37,500 nucleotides of DNA from Chrysomallon squamiferum (GCA_012295275.1 CM022672.1:2696443-2733942), one strand, 5' to 3'; positions 23,206 to 34,564 are shown, numbered from the stretch's first letter. Numbers and translations are program-made. Notes: a model not told the origin generated them from the sequence alone.

Positions 23206-24574
23206 CACCTACCACAGAGCAATGTGATGCTTTCCAGAATAGAACACCTTAGTCTTAGTCTTTTAATAATTTTTACATCTCTATTACATTAACAGTTCTT
23301 CCTTATCTAAATACATTATTTTACAACTCAAAAGCAAAAGACCAATATGAATGCATTACTGCTACATCACTCCCCAACAGCTTTATTTTTTATGTGTGCC
23401 TTACCAATAATACATCATCTTTTCATACTCCCTACTGCAGGGAACTGTTTGAAAATAGTAATATCTCTAAGAGAATGGTGAAGAGGACCGATTCCATAAA
23501 CCACCATACCTCAGATGACTGCATTACTAATAAACTTTAGACAAAACAGTGTAATGCTTAGGCAGAATTACTTAAGGTTGCACTATAAAACAAAACATTA
23601 CGCAAACACCAATAAAAATGATTTATTTTCGATAATGTTCGTCTTTACAATAAAAAGAAAAAGATCTCAACTTCTGTTATACAGAAATTAAAAATAAGAA
23701 CTTGTATTTTACTGTCAAAACTATTTTGCAGTATGATATGAATCACAACTACATTTTTGTGTAACAATATTTGGAACAGATCAACAATCAGATTTTGTTT
23801 TCCTCACTAACTTGTATAAATGAATCACAAACGGTGAGCAAACTATTTTTTTTTGTCTTTGAAGAACAAGATACGTAAACAAAAAACAAATAAAAGAAAT
23901 AACATTTCTTCTGTTGACTAAATTCAACATCATTGTAAACAGATTTATTTCCACTAATTATATCCGATAGTACTCTAAATTTTGATTATCAACAATTTTT
24001 TCGTCTTCATTTCCCTTTGCACATAAGCATTTGTTTACTAAAATTATAAACATATCCCATTAACATTACATTAAAAAAAAAAAAAAAAATTAACTTAAAT
24101 AAAAACAAAAACAACAATAAAAAAAAATAAAAATTTTTCTAAATATTGTCCAAATTGAAGTCAACAAATTTATAATTTTCTCGAAATTGATTTGTGCTGC
24201 TCATCTGCACTGTTATTGTAACACTAGCATTTTGGTTGTTATGGCAACAGATGCAGTTTCATGTTATTGAGACACAGTTGCCTGCAGGTAGGTATCTAAA
24301 TAAGACAACTGGAAGTGTAAAACACAGCTGTCTTCTGATGAAAAGTAAATGCAAATGTGGTTGTCAAGTAAGCACTTCTGTTTTCTCTCTGAAATTAGAA
24401 AGCATAGTGGAATCAAAAAATCATGTGGCCCATTTTTTATTTTATTGTTTTTCTAAATCAAGTTTCTTTCAAATTAAAAGGGATAATGAAAGTAAAACAT
24501 TTAGTTTATTTTACTTTTTTAATCAAGTAGTTATTACTGTATGTTTTTTTTTTTTTTTTTTGTTGTTGTAAATT
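23206..24574. other. intergenic region 3' of the gene
   Basis: Mostly non-repetitive A+T-rich DNA, with poly-A at 24072-24089 and poly-T at 24544-24561. GTTGTTATGGCAAC (24235-24248) fits the RFX X-box consensus. The 125-codon plus frame at 24194-24571 has no recognisable family. Confidence 0.5.
24235..24248. promoter_or_regulatory. RFX-type X-box
   Basis: GTTGTTATGGCAAC matches RYYNYYATRRNRAC at every position on the plus strand; its reverse complement also fits. X-boxes drive ciliary genes, but no such gene is visible here, so a chance match is possible. Confidence 0.5.
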
Positions 24575-24660
24575 TACAGTGAAACCTCTCAAAAGTGAAC
24601 ACTGTCAGAATCAGACCAAAAGTCTTGTTTATAAGGGTGCCTGATCTATTGAGATTTATT
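24575..24660 (+). mobile_element. Tigger/pogo-like terminal inverted repeat fragment
   Basis: The stretch begins TACAGTGAAACCTCTCAAAA, then GTGAACACTG. It resembles the TA-flanked CAGT(N)AAACCTCT termini of pogo/Tigger DNA transposons. Only one end was found; no matching opposite end or transposase was seen nearby, so it is a solo end or a decayed non-autonomous element. Confidence 0.5.
24655..24660 (-). terminator. candidate poly(A) signal AATAAA
   Basis: The first minus-strand AATAAA below the stop codon is at 24660-24655, about 153 nt after TGA, which would give a short 3' UTR. It sits at the inner edge of the Tigger-like fragment at 24575-24660. No transcript data support it. Confidence 0.5.
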
Positions 24661-24812
24661 ATTTTAATACTTGATAATCTTTATGCAAGTTTTTATGATA
24701 ATACTTTCTTAAAATACTTGAATCACATGAGAGTATGGTAATTATTAATTACAAATTTAAAGAAATAAATAACTTACCATATGTACATATTTGTAGTCAA
24801 CTTTTTTTTTCC

Positions 24813-26333
24813 TCACAGTAATTCACCATCTTTTATTATGTGGTTATTTAGCCATTTCATCATTCCAAATGTTCTGACCCTTTTCTTTCCTGAAAATAAA
24901 TAAATAAATAAATAAAAAAAAAATGAATGAATGAATTAAAGAATAACTGAATAAATAACTACACACTGAATAGTTTGCAATGAGTAACTTCTTTTTTTTT
25001 TTTTTTTTTTCACAATTCAAACAATTAGTTTTGAACATTTTACAAATTATGGTAAAAACATAATAATAAAAAAAAAAAAAAAAATGAAAAGAAAAGAACA
25101 CAGAATTTACATCAAGTCATAAAAGTATATGTTATTTTATTTTTCATTTTATTTACTGCATGTAATTAATATAAGACCACTAATCCAAAATATTCCTTAC
25201 CAAATATTTTTTGAAGTTGGCTATCACAGATCATATATTGTTTATTTTTGGGATCCTGAAATCAAAATAATTTATTATAACATGAAATAAAGACATGAAA
25301 ATCAATAATGTTGAAAACATTAAATTCAACACACACACACAGACATTGCATTTTAAACTGTAGATAAAAATATTTTACAGCTGTATAGTGACTAATAAAT
25401 AATATTTATAAATTTATAATAATAATAACAACAATAATATAATTAAGTGGAACAACTGATAACAATGTCAAATGTATTTATCATTTCTATTTAACACTAA
25501 GTCATACATGCTGACTTAAGTAAAAGAAATACACAGTTATGAACTTCAACTTTATGGATGTTTAGAAAAACACTCACATTAATGTCACACTCATGCATGC
25601 ACACAAACACACAAAATAAAATTTTAACATCTATTATTAAAATTAATTAATTTTAATTTTCTTATTCTCTAATATTTGCAAGTATAAAATAAACAGAATT
25701 TAGCAACATACCATAAGTTCTCTCTCTTTTACCACAGCCCACATTCTCTTCACTATTTCATGCCTTGCCATCTGAAAATTAAAACTACCTCATCAAAAAC
25801 ATCAACAACATAATTACCATTCAAATTCTTAAATAAAATGATTAAATATCAGAAGTTAGATAATGTTATCACTTAATCTTGGAATGACAGCAGAAATGAC
25901 AACAAGTATATCAATGTACACAAATACAGTCACTACATTATATACATGCATACATACAACATGAATAACACATTCACACCCAGATATACATACATATTTA
26001 TTAAATGTCTAGTTACATGGACATAGCGGTTTCTCATGAGATTAACATTCATTCACATGAAATAAACGCCACCTGAAATAAAGCAATACTTTACAGTTTA
26101 CTACTTTTGAGAACACGAAACTGAAAATAAATTTGTGAAGAAAGAACAACAGAGCTTCTTCAGTATAATATGAATATAAAGAAATCATTACCAGAAATGT
26201 TTTTTCTTCTTATTAACATAATTTCATGATTATTTCTGATACTAGTATTATTTACAACTTACCTGTTCAGCACCCAGTACTTCTGCTAACTCTGGTGACA
26301 ACCGACATGGCTTGGAATATGTACTAGACCCAC
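24813..26333 (-). other. 3' part of the gene: SWIB-coding exons 7-10
   Basis: The SWIB domain is divided over exons 7 (26333-26263), 8 (25771-25712), 9 (25255-25201) and 10 (24889-24813). Donors are GTAAGT, GTATGT and GTAAGG. Acceptors all end in AG after T-rich tracts. The domain is complete through the hallmark FGMMKWLNNHI helix; only a short tail (IKDGELL) follows before TGA. This fits the usual C-terminal position of SWIB in the Uaf30/Spp27 family. Confidence 0.5.
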
Positions 26334-29300
26334 CTTACAATGAAAAAGAAAAGAAAGAAAATTAAATAAATTTTGTATTTAAAATTAAATGCAAAAAATA
26401 TGACTACTGATATGACTTGGAATATGTAGTAGACCACCTTATAATTAAAATTAAATTACAAACTAAGAAAAAGAATGACTGTTTCACAACACATCATAAC
26501 AAAAATATGGATGTCTGAGAGATATAAAAATAGAATGTGTCACTGGTGATATGAAGAAGTGGTCTAAATATGCTCTTCTTCAACTCATGGATCATACAAT
26601 ACAGACTGTGGTGTGCATATCTATCAAACAAGTAAAGATTAGAAATTAAAAAAAATTATTTCAGAATACAGCATGAGTATGTTTAAGATTTTTTTTTATC
26701 CCAAAACAGAATTTATGTAACAAACAAAATGTAAGTATATGAATGAACATTTCCTGAACCAAGAAAATGTAAAATGTGCTAGATTCCAGACATTGTTTAC
26801 TTATTTTGATAAAATGGTAAATAAACTCACTCTTTTTCTTCTTCTCATTATCATCTTTCTTTTTCTTTAGGGGCTAAAAAGAAAAACAAACAAAAAATAT
26901 ATTAAAAAAATAAGAAAATAAAATAAAACTATTATTCTCTCAACTGTAGCTATAAACAAAATGGAGCCATAATTCCCACTCCTGCTGGTTTGCTGAACGT
27001 TGTTTGCATTGCATGTTAGCCATCCAGGTTTGTTAGTCACACTAAACAGCATGAGGAAGAACACTCGCCCCCACAAATTTATTTATTTATTTATTTATTT
27101 TTTAAATCTAATTCTACTCTTATTTCTACAAGGCAAAGAAATATTCTGATCGTTTTTGAACCTACTGATATTAAATGCTAAACGACAGAACAGAGTAGGA
27201 AAACATGCAACCTACAAGTTATTAAAAATACAAACAGCATGCACTGAAAGATAATAAGTTTTACACATTAAAATATTTTAATAATAAAAACATTTTTAAC
27301 AGAGTTAATCTGTTCCAATTGCACATAAAATGTATGGCAACTCTGCTTTACAGGAAATTGGATTTATGGCTATTTCATCCATTGTGAGATGAACTAGATG
27401 AAATTGGCTGGTGACAAGACAGACCTAAAATATAAACATCATTTCATCATAAACACTAAAGTTATTATAGACCAGAACATTTTATATGTTTTGTGAAGGA
27501 AAGAAAAAGTATAAATATTTGGTACATTCAATACTGAACACCATTTAATCTTCCATGTATACAATAAAAACAACATAAAGTATAAACCTCCTGACAAATA
27601 GATTTAACCATTTGTACCAATATATAAACATTAACCATAAATGCACCCACATAAATGCTAATACAAATACACACAGACACACATGATCACACTGAACAAC
27701 ACACAGAACATGTACATGGACATTACAAATGTTTTCTCACAGCTGCTTTCTTGGTTCCTTTCCTCCGAGGCCTTCCAGTATCCTCCTCTTCTTGTAGCTG
27801 TCTGGCCAGCTCTGCATCATCCTAATCAACAGTACAAATTATTAATGTCTGTCTGTCTGTCCAAAACACTCACTTCAATTACATCAACCTTAGCTTATAT
27901 ATAGCAGTAAAACTAAATTTTTAATATGCCCATTTAAAAAATATATTTATCTATCAAAATAGAAATAATCATATTTAATTAAATATGTGTTAATCTTCAT
28001 TAATATAATAAATGGTTAATATGCCCTTTTGAGAAATGCATTTGTCTACAACCCAAATATAAACAAAGATATTTAATTAAATTATGCCAGTCTGCATGAA
28101 ACATTGGGTTATTAGTTGTGTTTAGATTATTTTGGATCAGTGCTGACCGAGTCTAAATGTTATAGTTGTTAATGATATAATAAATTAATGCCCATTTGTG
28201 AGACACCTTTGTCTGCTTAGCTATAAACAATCATATTTAATTAAATACGCCACATATGTTAATCTCCATGAAGTATTATAATAAATCATTAATGCCCACT
28301 TAAGAAATATACTTGATTATCCAATTAAAAAATAAATAAAAACAAAAATAAAAATTAAAAAAACAAAAAAAAATAAAAACTTTAAAGAAATCAAACAAAC
28401 AACATATTTTTGTAATAAAATACATGTTATTCCTCATATAGAAATTATTAAATATATTAATGTTCAAACACATGTTAACTGTAATGGTTGAACTCCATGA
28501 AGCTATGAAATAAAATACAAATGTTAATTTAAGAAATACATTAAATTATTCATACATAAATTAAAATGTTGGAAAACTACTGTACACATCCTGGTAGCAT
28601 AAACAAAACCACTGCTGAGCCAGTGCACTTTAACAACACACATGTCTTTACATTTAAGGTTTATCATTCATTAAACAAATTCATGACTGGAAAATATAAA
28701 TCTTACAATACTATTCTCCAAAAATGTGTTAATGTGGAAACTGAAATCCTTTTGTTTTTGATATTACATCACACGTTTTTGTGTAAATATTCATAAAAAT
28801 TATAGCAATAAATTACTGTTTTTGAACACAAGGTGACACTTTACTGTCAGTGGGTTGATGAAATGTTAACTCCCTCTTTTTACACCCTCATTCATATTAA
28901 TCAAACATGATAAAGAACATCACGTATTATAGCATTGCATTTATCCTTTCACTGAGTAATTAAAAATCCTCCCAGCCCAGCAGAATCAACAAGACTGCTA
29001 GGTAAGTTGCTGACCTAGCACATGACAGCATGAACTGGGCTGTTAGGAAGTCTGGGCATCTTTGGGGGGTGGGGAAATGTGTGTGTGCTTCTTGCAGCAC
29101 AATATCAAGAATTCTTATTTAAGGTCATGAGGTAAATCTGCTTTCTGCAGTTAAAGTAAAGAATTCTGAGTGGTTAAAGGATAATAATAATATCAGTTCA
29201 GAATTTTCTTTTTCAGAAAAAAGAAAATAAGAAAAATAAAAAAAGTAAATAAATAATGAAACAAAATTTAAATATTATTATTTCAAGACAGGCAACCTTA

Positions 29301-31222
29301 CATGTAAAATCATATATCCATATGGATATGTGGTCATACACAATTGTTATCTGACTATGTTGCCAAAATTGGTTTCCAGTTTTCAGTAACTTTGGGCAAT
29401 GACTGACTGACTGAATGAATTAATATTAAAACAAAATAGCAACTCATTTTAATGGTTAATATCTGTTGTATGTCAAAAATGTTTGTGGTTGTTTATTGAG
29501 ATGACATGAGAGGAAACATGATTTAGCTGTAGTGGAGTCTTGCTCCTTGCTCCTATATCATTATCAACTAAAAGGAGACCAATGAAATTTCATATTTAAT
29601 ATTATGAAACAGGATTTTTTTTAACAATGTTTTGATACAAACTGAATACAAATAATGTTCAATTTACAGAATTAAATAAATTAAAACTAAAACCAGTGTT
29701 AAATGATGTTAACTTTATACCTTTGAAACTTTGGGAGAATCTGTGGATTTTTTCTTCTTCCGTTGTGGTTCTCGCTACAATGAAGAAAAGACAAAAGATG
29801 TTCCTTAATAAAAACATGTATAACATGTGACACAGTGTAAGCACTTTTATGTATTTCTGTATCAATGTTTCATCTCTTTCTGGAAAGCAGCTTTTGATCA
29901 TAATCACAAACAATATTATTATATACTTGTATGTGTGTTTGTGTTTGTATAGCTATTTATCTATCTATAAATTAAAATTGTACAATTCTATTTTTGTTCA
30001 AAGCATCAGTGGTTTAGAACAATTAGAGGAAGAATGGCTATGCAGCTAATAATATTGTTATTTTTTAAATTATTAAGTGTTACTATTAGACTACCTCTTC
30101 ATCAGATAATGAAACATCACCATCGGAGCTTGAATGTTCTGAGTTTTCACTTTCGCTGCTGTTACTGTCTGGTTTTTGTTTGCCATTTTTTTCTTTGTTA
30201 CTTGATTTTCTTTTTGCTGGTGATGCTGGTTCCAGACTGTTGTCAGATTCACCTTCAGTCTGACTAGATTCTGTGATACATTTCATAACAAGTTTATCAA
30301 TTTCTTCCTTCCTGAAATTAATATTCAAGTAAGGACTTACTGAATGAAGACAACAAATAAAAAATAAAAATAAAATATAATAAATTAAAAATAAAATAAA
30401 TCTAAAATATCAAAAAACAAATGAATTAATCTATACCACAGATATTTCTTTAAAAATAACAATACTTTCTACACTGCTTTTACCTCCATTAAACAGAAAG
30501 GTACAATAGCATCCCAACTCTCGTTTCCTTTTAAATGTAATAGAAAATAAAACCTATTTACTATTGACTGTGTTGTGAAGAGGAATACATAATTATAATT
30601 ATGCGAAATGTAATGTAAAATAATTTATGACTACTATGTTCGCTCTTAAATATACATCATGTTTTTGTGATTAAAAAAAAAAAAAAAAAAAAAATATTAG
30701 AAATGGTCGTGTTTAAAAAAATTTTGAATTCACAACAATGCTAGTATACAAAGTCGGTAAATATGCCACAATAAACACGTATATCAAATCATATTTCCTT
30801 GTGTGGGCCCCTGTGGCGAACTGCCGGTCACGTGGCTTCCCTCGCCAATACACATGTAAACAAACAAGGGCGTTTACTAAAGAAATGGTTCATTATAATT
30901 TGTCCCTTAAAACTTAAACATACCTGTGAATATCTATAGTCGACACATAAGATATTAGTACCTTTCGGTGAAGTCTACATTATATTCTTCTTCTAGTTTT
31001 CTTCGTACTTTTTTTGCAGATAATGTGTCCAGGTCTGCCCCTTTCAATATTTCTATAAAATAAAAAGGTAAAAGAAAATAAATTGACTTTATTTTAAGAA
31101 TGATCGACTTCATTGTATTTACATTTGAATATGATGATCCTGAGATCTACACAGTCATAAATAAGAGAGAACGTACGTTTTATACTTTCTCGGAGTTCAG
31201 CAGTTTTCACATTGTTCGCCAT
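24813..31222 (-). CDS. DEK_C + SWIB domain protein (Uaf30/Spp27-like), 10 coding exons
   Basis: Spliced minus-strand gene. Coding exons: 31222-31177, 31052-30962, 30311-30095, 29774-29721, 27821-27741, 26873-26831, 26333-26263, 25771-25712, 25255-25201 and 24889-24813 (stop TGA 24815-24813). All nine introns are GT-AG and the exons total 795 nt, giving 264 residues with no frame break. The ATG has a good context (A at -3, G at +4). Residues ~5-59 match a DEK_C domain (TAELRESIKQILKGADLDTL onward, then VRRKLEEEYNVDFTERKEEI). Residues ~60-118 are Ser/Glu/Asp-rich. Residues 119-177 carry Lys/Arg clusters (KKKK, RPRRKGTKK), likely nuclear localisation signals. Residues ~182-258 are a SWIB domain: KPCRLSPELAEVLG, VKRMWAVVKERELMDPKNK, MICDSQLQKIFG and TFGMMKWLNNHI. 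In yeasts Uaf30/Spp27 belongs to the RNA polymerase I upstream activation factor; SWIB also occurs in SWI/SNF BAF60. A nuclear chromatin or transcription role is inferred. The exon structure is read directly; the exact orthologue is not proven. Confidence 0.5.
26399..26446 (-). pseudogene. decayed partial duplicate of exon 7 inside intron 6
   Basis: Sequence 26399-26446 closely repeats 26294-26341, which is the 5' half of exon 7 with its splice acceptor. The shared core on the plus strand is CTTGGAATATGTA(C/G)TAGACC followed by ACCTTA. The acceptor-like AG is kept (exon-like start at 26437), but one base is missing relative to exon 7. On the minus strand the copy would therefore read out of frame and reach TAA near 26388. 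The repeat spacing is about 104-105 bp. Confidence 0.5.
27921..28560. repeat. degenerate ~95-105 bp tandem repeat in intron 4
   Basis: Units begin with TTAAT(AT)GCCC or a variant at about 27921, 28016, 28185, 28289 and (weak) 28524. Each continues with a TTTNAGAAAT..ATTTGTCT-like stretch. Most then have ATATTTAATTAAATA and a TGTTAATCTNCATNAA segment. The unit from 28016 is longer (~169 bp), and the last is separated by an A-rich insertion at 28320-28400. Identity is partial, so this is an old array. Confidence 0.5.
28973..29042. repeat. nested inverted repeat in intron 4
   Basis: Outer arms CAGCCCAG (28973-28980) and CTGGGCTG (29035-29042) are perfect complements. Inside them GCTAGGT (28997-29003) and ACCTAGC (29013-29019) are also perfect, with a 9-nt loop. 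The internal loops (16 and 15 nt) pair poorly. It could fold as a two-tier stem in RNA or as a cruciform. It resembles no tRNA or miRNA precursor that I can name. Confidence 0.5.
30095..31222 (-). other. 5' part of the gene: DEK_C-coding exons 1-3
   Basis: Exon 1 (31222-31177) encodes MANNVKTAELRESIK plus one base and is followed by the donor GTACGT. Exon 2 (31052-30962) encodes QILKGADLDTL to FTE plus two bases. Exon 3 (30311-30095) begins by completing Arg46, then KEEIDKLVMKCI, and runs into the acidic linker. Intron phases are 1, 2 and 0. The DEK_C fold is therefore split across three exons with introns after residue 15 and inside codon 46. Exon 1 has an alternative donor 4 nt further on, but GTACGT is the better match and keeps the frame. 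Confidence 0.5.
30820..30865. promoter_or_regulatory. E-box and forkhead-type sites in intron 2
   Basis: A CpG-richer patch in intron 2 holds GTCACGTGGC (E-box CACGTG at 30829-30834) and TGTAAACA (30855-30862), a forkhead consensus. It lies about 390 nt inside the gene from the start codon. A promoter-proximal or intronic enhancer role is inferred only from the motifs and base composition. Confidence 0.5.
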
Positions 31223-31896
31223 GTTGGTGTTTAAATAAGAAAAGATAACTCTAATTTCTAAGATTCAAATGCATTATGTTTCTGTCGCTGCAAAAATCGT
31301 TATATATTATTGTTGGATCAAATCAAGTAGACTTTCCATTCCAATAATTATATTAAGTTATTTTTCTTTTTGCATTAAGCTATATTTTTTTTCTTGCCGA
31401 CAATTAAAATATTGCTAATATTAGTATGATAAAAATGACAATATCGGCGAGAAGTTGATGCATAATGATTTTGTTTTTACACCTGTTGAACAAAAATATC
31501 AAAAATAGTGTTGCAATGACCCAGATGTTTCTATGTCAAACAAATCATCTTAGAGCATATAATACGATTACATTCCTATAATATTATTATTCTTTCGAAA
31601 AGTAATTTTCATTTAAGATGAACTTTTTATTTTATTAGCACATAGTGACAGCAACAGCAACAGCAGACGTGGTAGTAGTAGTAGTAGTACATATTTAACA
31701 GGGAATTAGAGCTTGTGTAACTAAAAGGAAGAAATCCTTTATGCTGTATTTCCGTAAGTACGGCATACCAGAGGTAAAACGTTTTGCAGACTTTAATAAA
31801 ATAAAGAGCAAGTCAGAATCAAATTAATAATAAATTTCGCGTTAATGACGACTCTCGGACATTCAAATGTTTTTGTTCCTTCTTATTTATTAATTA

Positions 31897-31897
<1 letters not shown>
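31223..31897. promoter_or_regulatory. 5' flank of the DEK_C-SWIB gene
   Basis: This is the presumed promoter and 5' UTR side of the minus-strand gene. It is A+T-rich with no clear TATA box. CAGCAACAGCAACAG and (GTA)n lie at 31650-31689. The transcription start cannot be placed. Confidence 0.5.

Positions 31898-31946
<49 letters not shown>
31898..31946. repeat. (ATT)n microsatellite
   Basis: About 16 ATT units followed by T-rich sequence to about 31985. Confidence 0.5.
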
Positions 31947-31948
<2 letters not shown>

Positions 31949-32537
31949 TTATTTTATTTTATTTTTTTTTTATTATTATTATTTTCTTACCCATGTTCTT
32001 AGAATATCAAAGGGACGTTACTCTTGTTGGTTTGATACCCAAATTTAATTTGTAAGTTAATTATAAGACTTCAGTCTTTATTTCAGCGCGGAAAGAAATA
32101 AGAATGAATGAATTAATAATTCAATTAATTGGCTAATTTTCACTTTTTGTTCATTCATTTATTCTTTAATACATTTTAAAATTTCAAAGTTTGGGTGAGA
32201 TGCTGGCTATAGGTTGATTTCAGTGCTCATGCGCACGCTATTTTTAAAATTTATTTCTTTTCTTTGAATTTGCGTCATACAACTGTCTGACAACGGAAAA
32301 CGGCCGTTAACGAAACGTTATTTTTAAATTGTGGAATTTCCAAAAGCTGGATACGTTAAAATTATTTGGGAATGTTTTACATGTAATCATTACAGTGCCG
32401 ATATGTATTTTACACATAATTAGCGATACCTAAAAGTTAAATTAATCTAATTATTTACTGTAAAATAATCTTATACCCTTATTCATTACAAAATGCCACT
32501 TAAATAATAACAATAAATATAAAAAATAATTAAAGAA

Positions 32538-32582
32538 CAAAATAAAATAAAATAAAATAAAATAAAATAAAATAAAATAAAT
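32538..32582. repeat. (TAAAA)n pentanucleotide array
   Basis: About nine near-perfect TAAAA units. Confidence 0.5.
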
Positions 32583-32884
32583 ATTTTCCAGGAATTGATG
32601 AGAAATACGTTCAAAAGATCTATATAATCAGGAAAAATTTGCATTTAATTATTTAATTTTATTGGACTGTAAAAGACCAATTAATTAATAATAATAATAA
32701 TAAAAATATATATATATATAAAATAAAAAAGCAAAGCAAAAAATCCTGAAGAAACAAAACAAAACAATAAAACAAACGACAGAGAAACAGAAATGACATT
32801 CAGGTGATAAAACAAATTTTTTAAATTAGCACTACATTTAGACAAGACTGTAACTGACAGACAATTCTCTTTTGTACACAAACA

Positions 32885-33038
<154 letters not shown>

Positions 33039-33204
33039 GTAATGGTATCAGTAACTGGATTCCAAATGATCGTTAGCATATATTATTTACTTTATCTTTA
33101 TACAAATATTCACTGATTCATTTTAAAAATACACTTCTCTGCATAACAAGTCTAAACTGTTAATATTAAGTTTATTGCATCGATCCACGTTCATTGTTGT
33201 TGTT

Positions 33205-33350
33205 ATTTATTTATTTTATTTATTTATTTATTTATTTGTTTCATTTATTTATTTATTTTATTTTATTTTATTTATTTATTTATTATTATTATTATTATTA
33301 TTTATTATTTTATTATTATTTTTAATTTTATTTAATTTTATTTTTTTTTG
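33205..33350. repeat. (TTTA)n and (ATT)n tracts
   Basis: Imperfect TTTA units change to ATT units around 33280-33320. Confidence 0.5.
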
Positions 33351-33641
33351 TATCTATAATGAAACAAGACAGATTTTTCTTTTAATCTCAAAAGCTATAT
33401 TTGCTACAATTACATTAAAACCTTCTTTTCAACTGTTCTGGTATACTTCTGAAAACGTTTTAACGGTATTAAAAAAAAAAATAAAAAAAAATAAAAAAAT
33501 AATAATAGTAATAAAATAAATTTAAAAAAACAACAAAAAACCAAATTTTTTATTTTTTTTTGGATACAGATTCTCAATAAAAAAAACAGCATCTGTCCTG
33601 TTTTTCGTGATAAACCTTGAAATACATCATCAGTGATATTA

Positions 33642-33650
33642 TGTGTGTGT

Positions 33651-33747
<97 letters not shown>
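33642..33747. repeat. (GT)n microsatellite, ~106 bp
   Basis: GT repeats with a single CT interruption near 33655. Confidence 0.5.
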
Positions 33748-33749
<2 letters not shown>

Positions 33750-33779
33750 TAACCCTGTATCTAAATGAACTGTAAGGCT

Positions 33780-34046
33780 GTGGAAACTTGGCCGTTAGTT
33801 ATCACAGTAATTATTTGACAGCGTCAACCGCAGTCCCCGCAGTCGAGAACTCAGAGGTGTCGGTAACTGAGTGGAGGACACGACGTGCAGAACGTTCAGA
33901 AAGAACAATGCCGTCTGCTTCTACTATTTCAACAGAGTTTCACATCAGGGAAAACGCTGCTTTAATTAGTCCAGACCCTTTTGCAGACGACTTTAACTGC
34001 ACGTGGGTCCCGTTCGATTGTTTGCAGCCAAGTAGTACTGTCTTAG

Positions 34047-34085
<39 letters not shown>

Positions 34086-34340
34086 CTCTGACGTCAATCA
34101 TACGGAAACGAAATCCGATCAAAGATCTTCGTAAACGCCGACAGTTTCGGAGGACGCGAGTGTTGAGTGTTGACCGGTTAATTCCCGCTGAAAGAAAAGG
34201 CAGAAGCTTCTTACCAGTTTTGAGGAGCAGAAATACCAAAGTTTATGTTCAGTTCATATTAATGATTGAGGAGGAAGAAGAATCAAAGTATGACAAGGAA
34301 AAGATAAAATTTATCAAACTGATACTATTCTGGTAATAAT
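33780..34340. promoter_or_regulatory. CpG-richer block with full CRE and poly-T insertion
   Basis: A CpG-rich, complex block stands out against its microsatellite flanks. It contains a 34-base poly-T (34050-34083), then TGACGTCA (34089-34096), a perfect CRE. A minus-strand donor-like CTG/GTAAGAAG lies near 34213. The plus-strand 182-codon frame (33788-34336) runs through the poly-T and has no known domain. It is possibly a promoter or untranslated exon of a neighbouring gene. Confidence 0.5.
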
Positions 34341-34564
34341 GATGATAAATGATGATTGCGATGATGATTATGATGATGATGATGACGATGACGATGACGA
34401 AATATAAAGAAGCAAAACCGATGAAATCTTTCTGATACTGTTTTGTCGCCTATAATAATAATTATGATAATAAATGAAAGATTAATTAAATACATAAGGT
34501 TGCTGTTCATGTTGCTAAGATGACAATGTTGTCATTCTGATAATAAATATATAACGAGATAACG

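Noticed and set aside
24771-24780. Donor-like ATG/GTAAGTT on the minus strand in the 3' UTR
   Set aside because: No matching downstream acceptor and exon could be supported.
24844-25101. 85-codon minus frame ending in EKGQNIWNDEMAK
   Set aside because: Wrong frame over exon 10; the correct frame gives TFGMMKWLNN, the SWIB end.
30086-30328. 80-codon single frame starting MNINFRKEE
   Set aside because: Its first residues and the last ones (VV) are intron sequence; the true exon 3 is 30311-30095, bounded by AG and GT.
33788-34336. 182-codon plus frame
   Set aside because: It needs to read through a 34-base poly-T as poly-Phe and shows no domain; kept only as a CpG-rich block.
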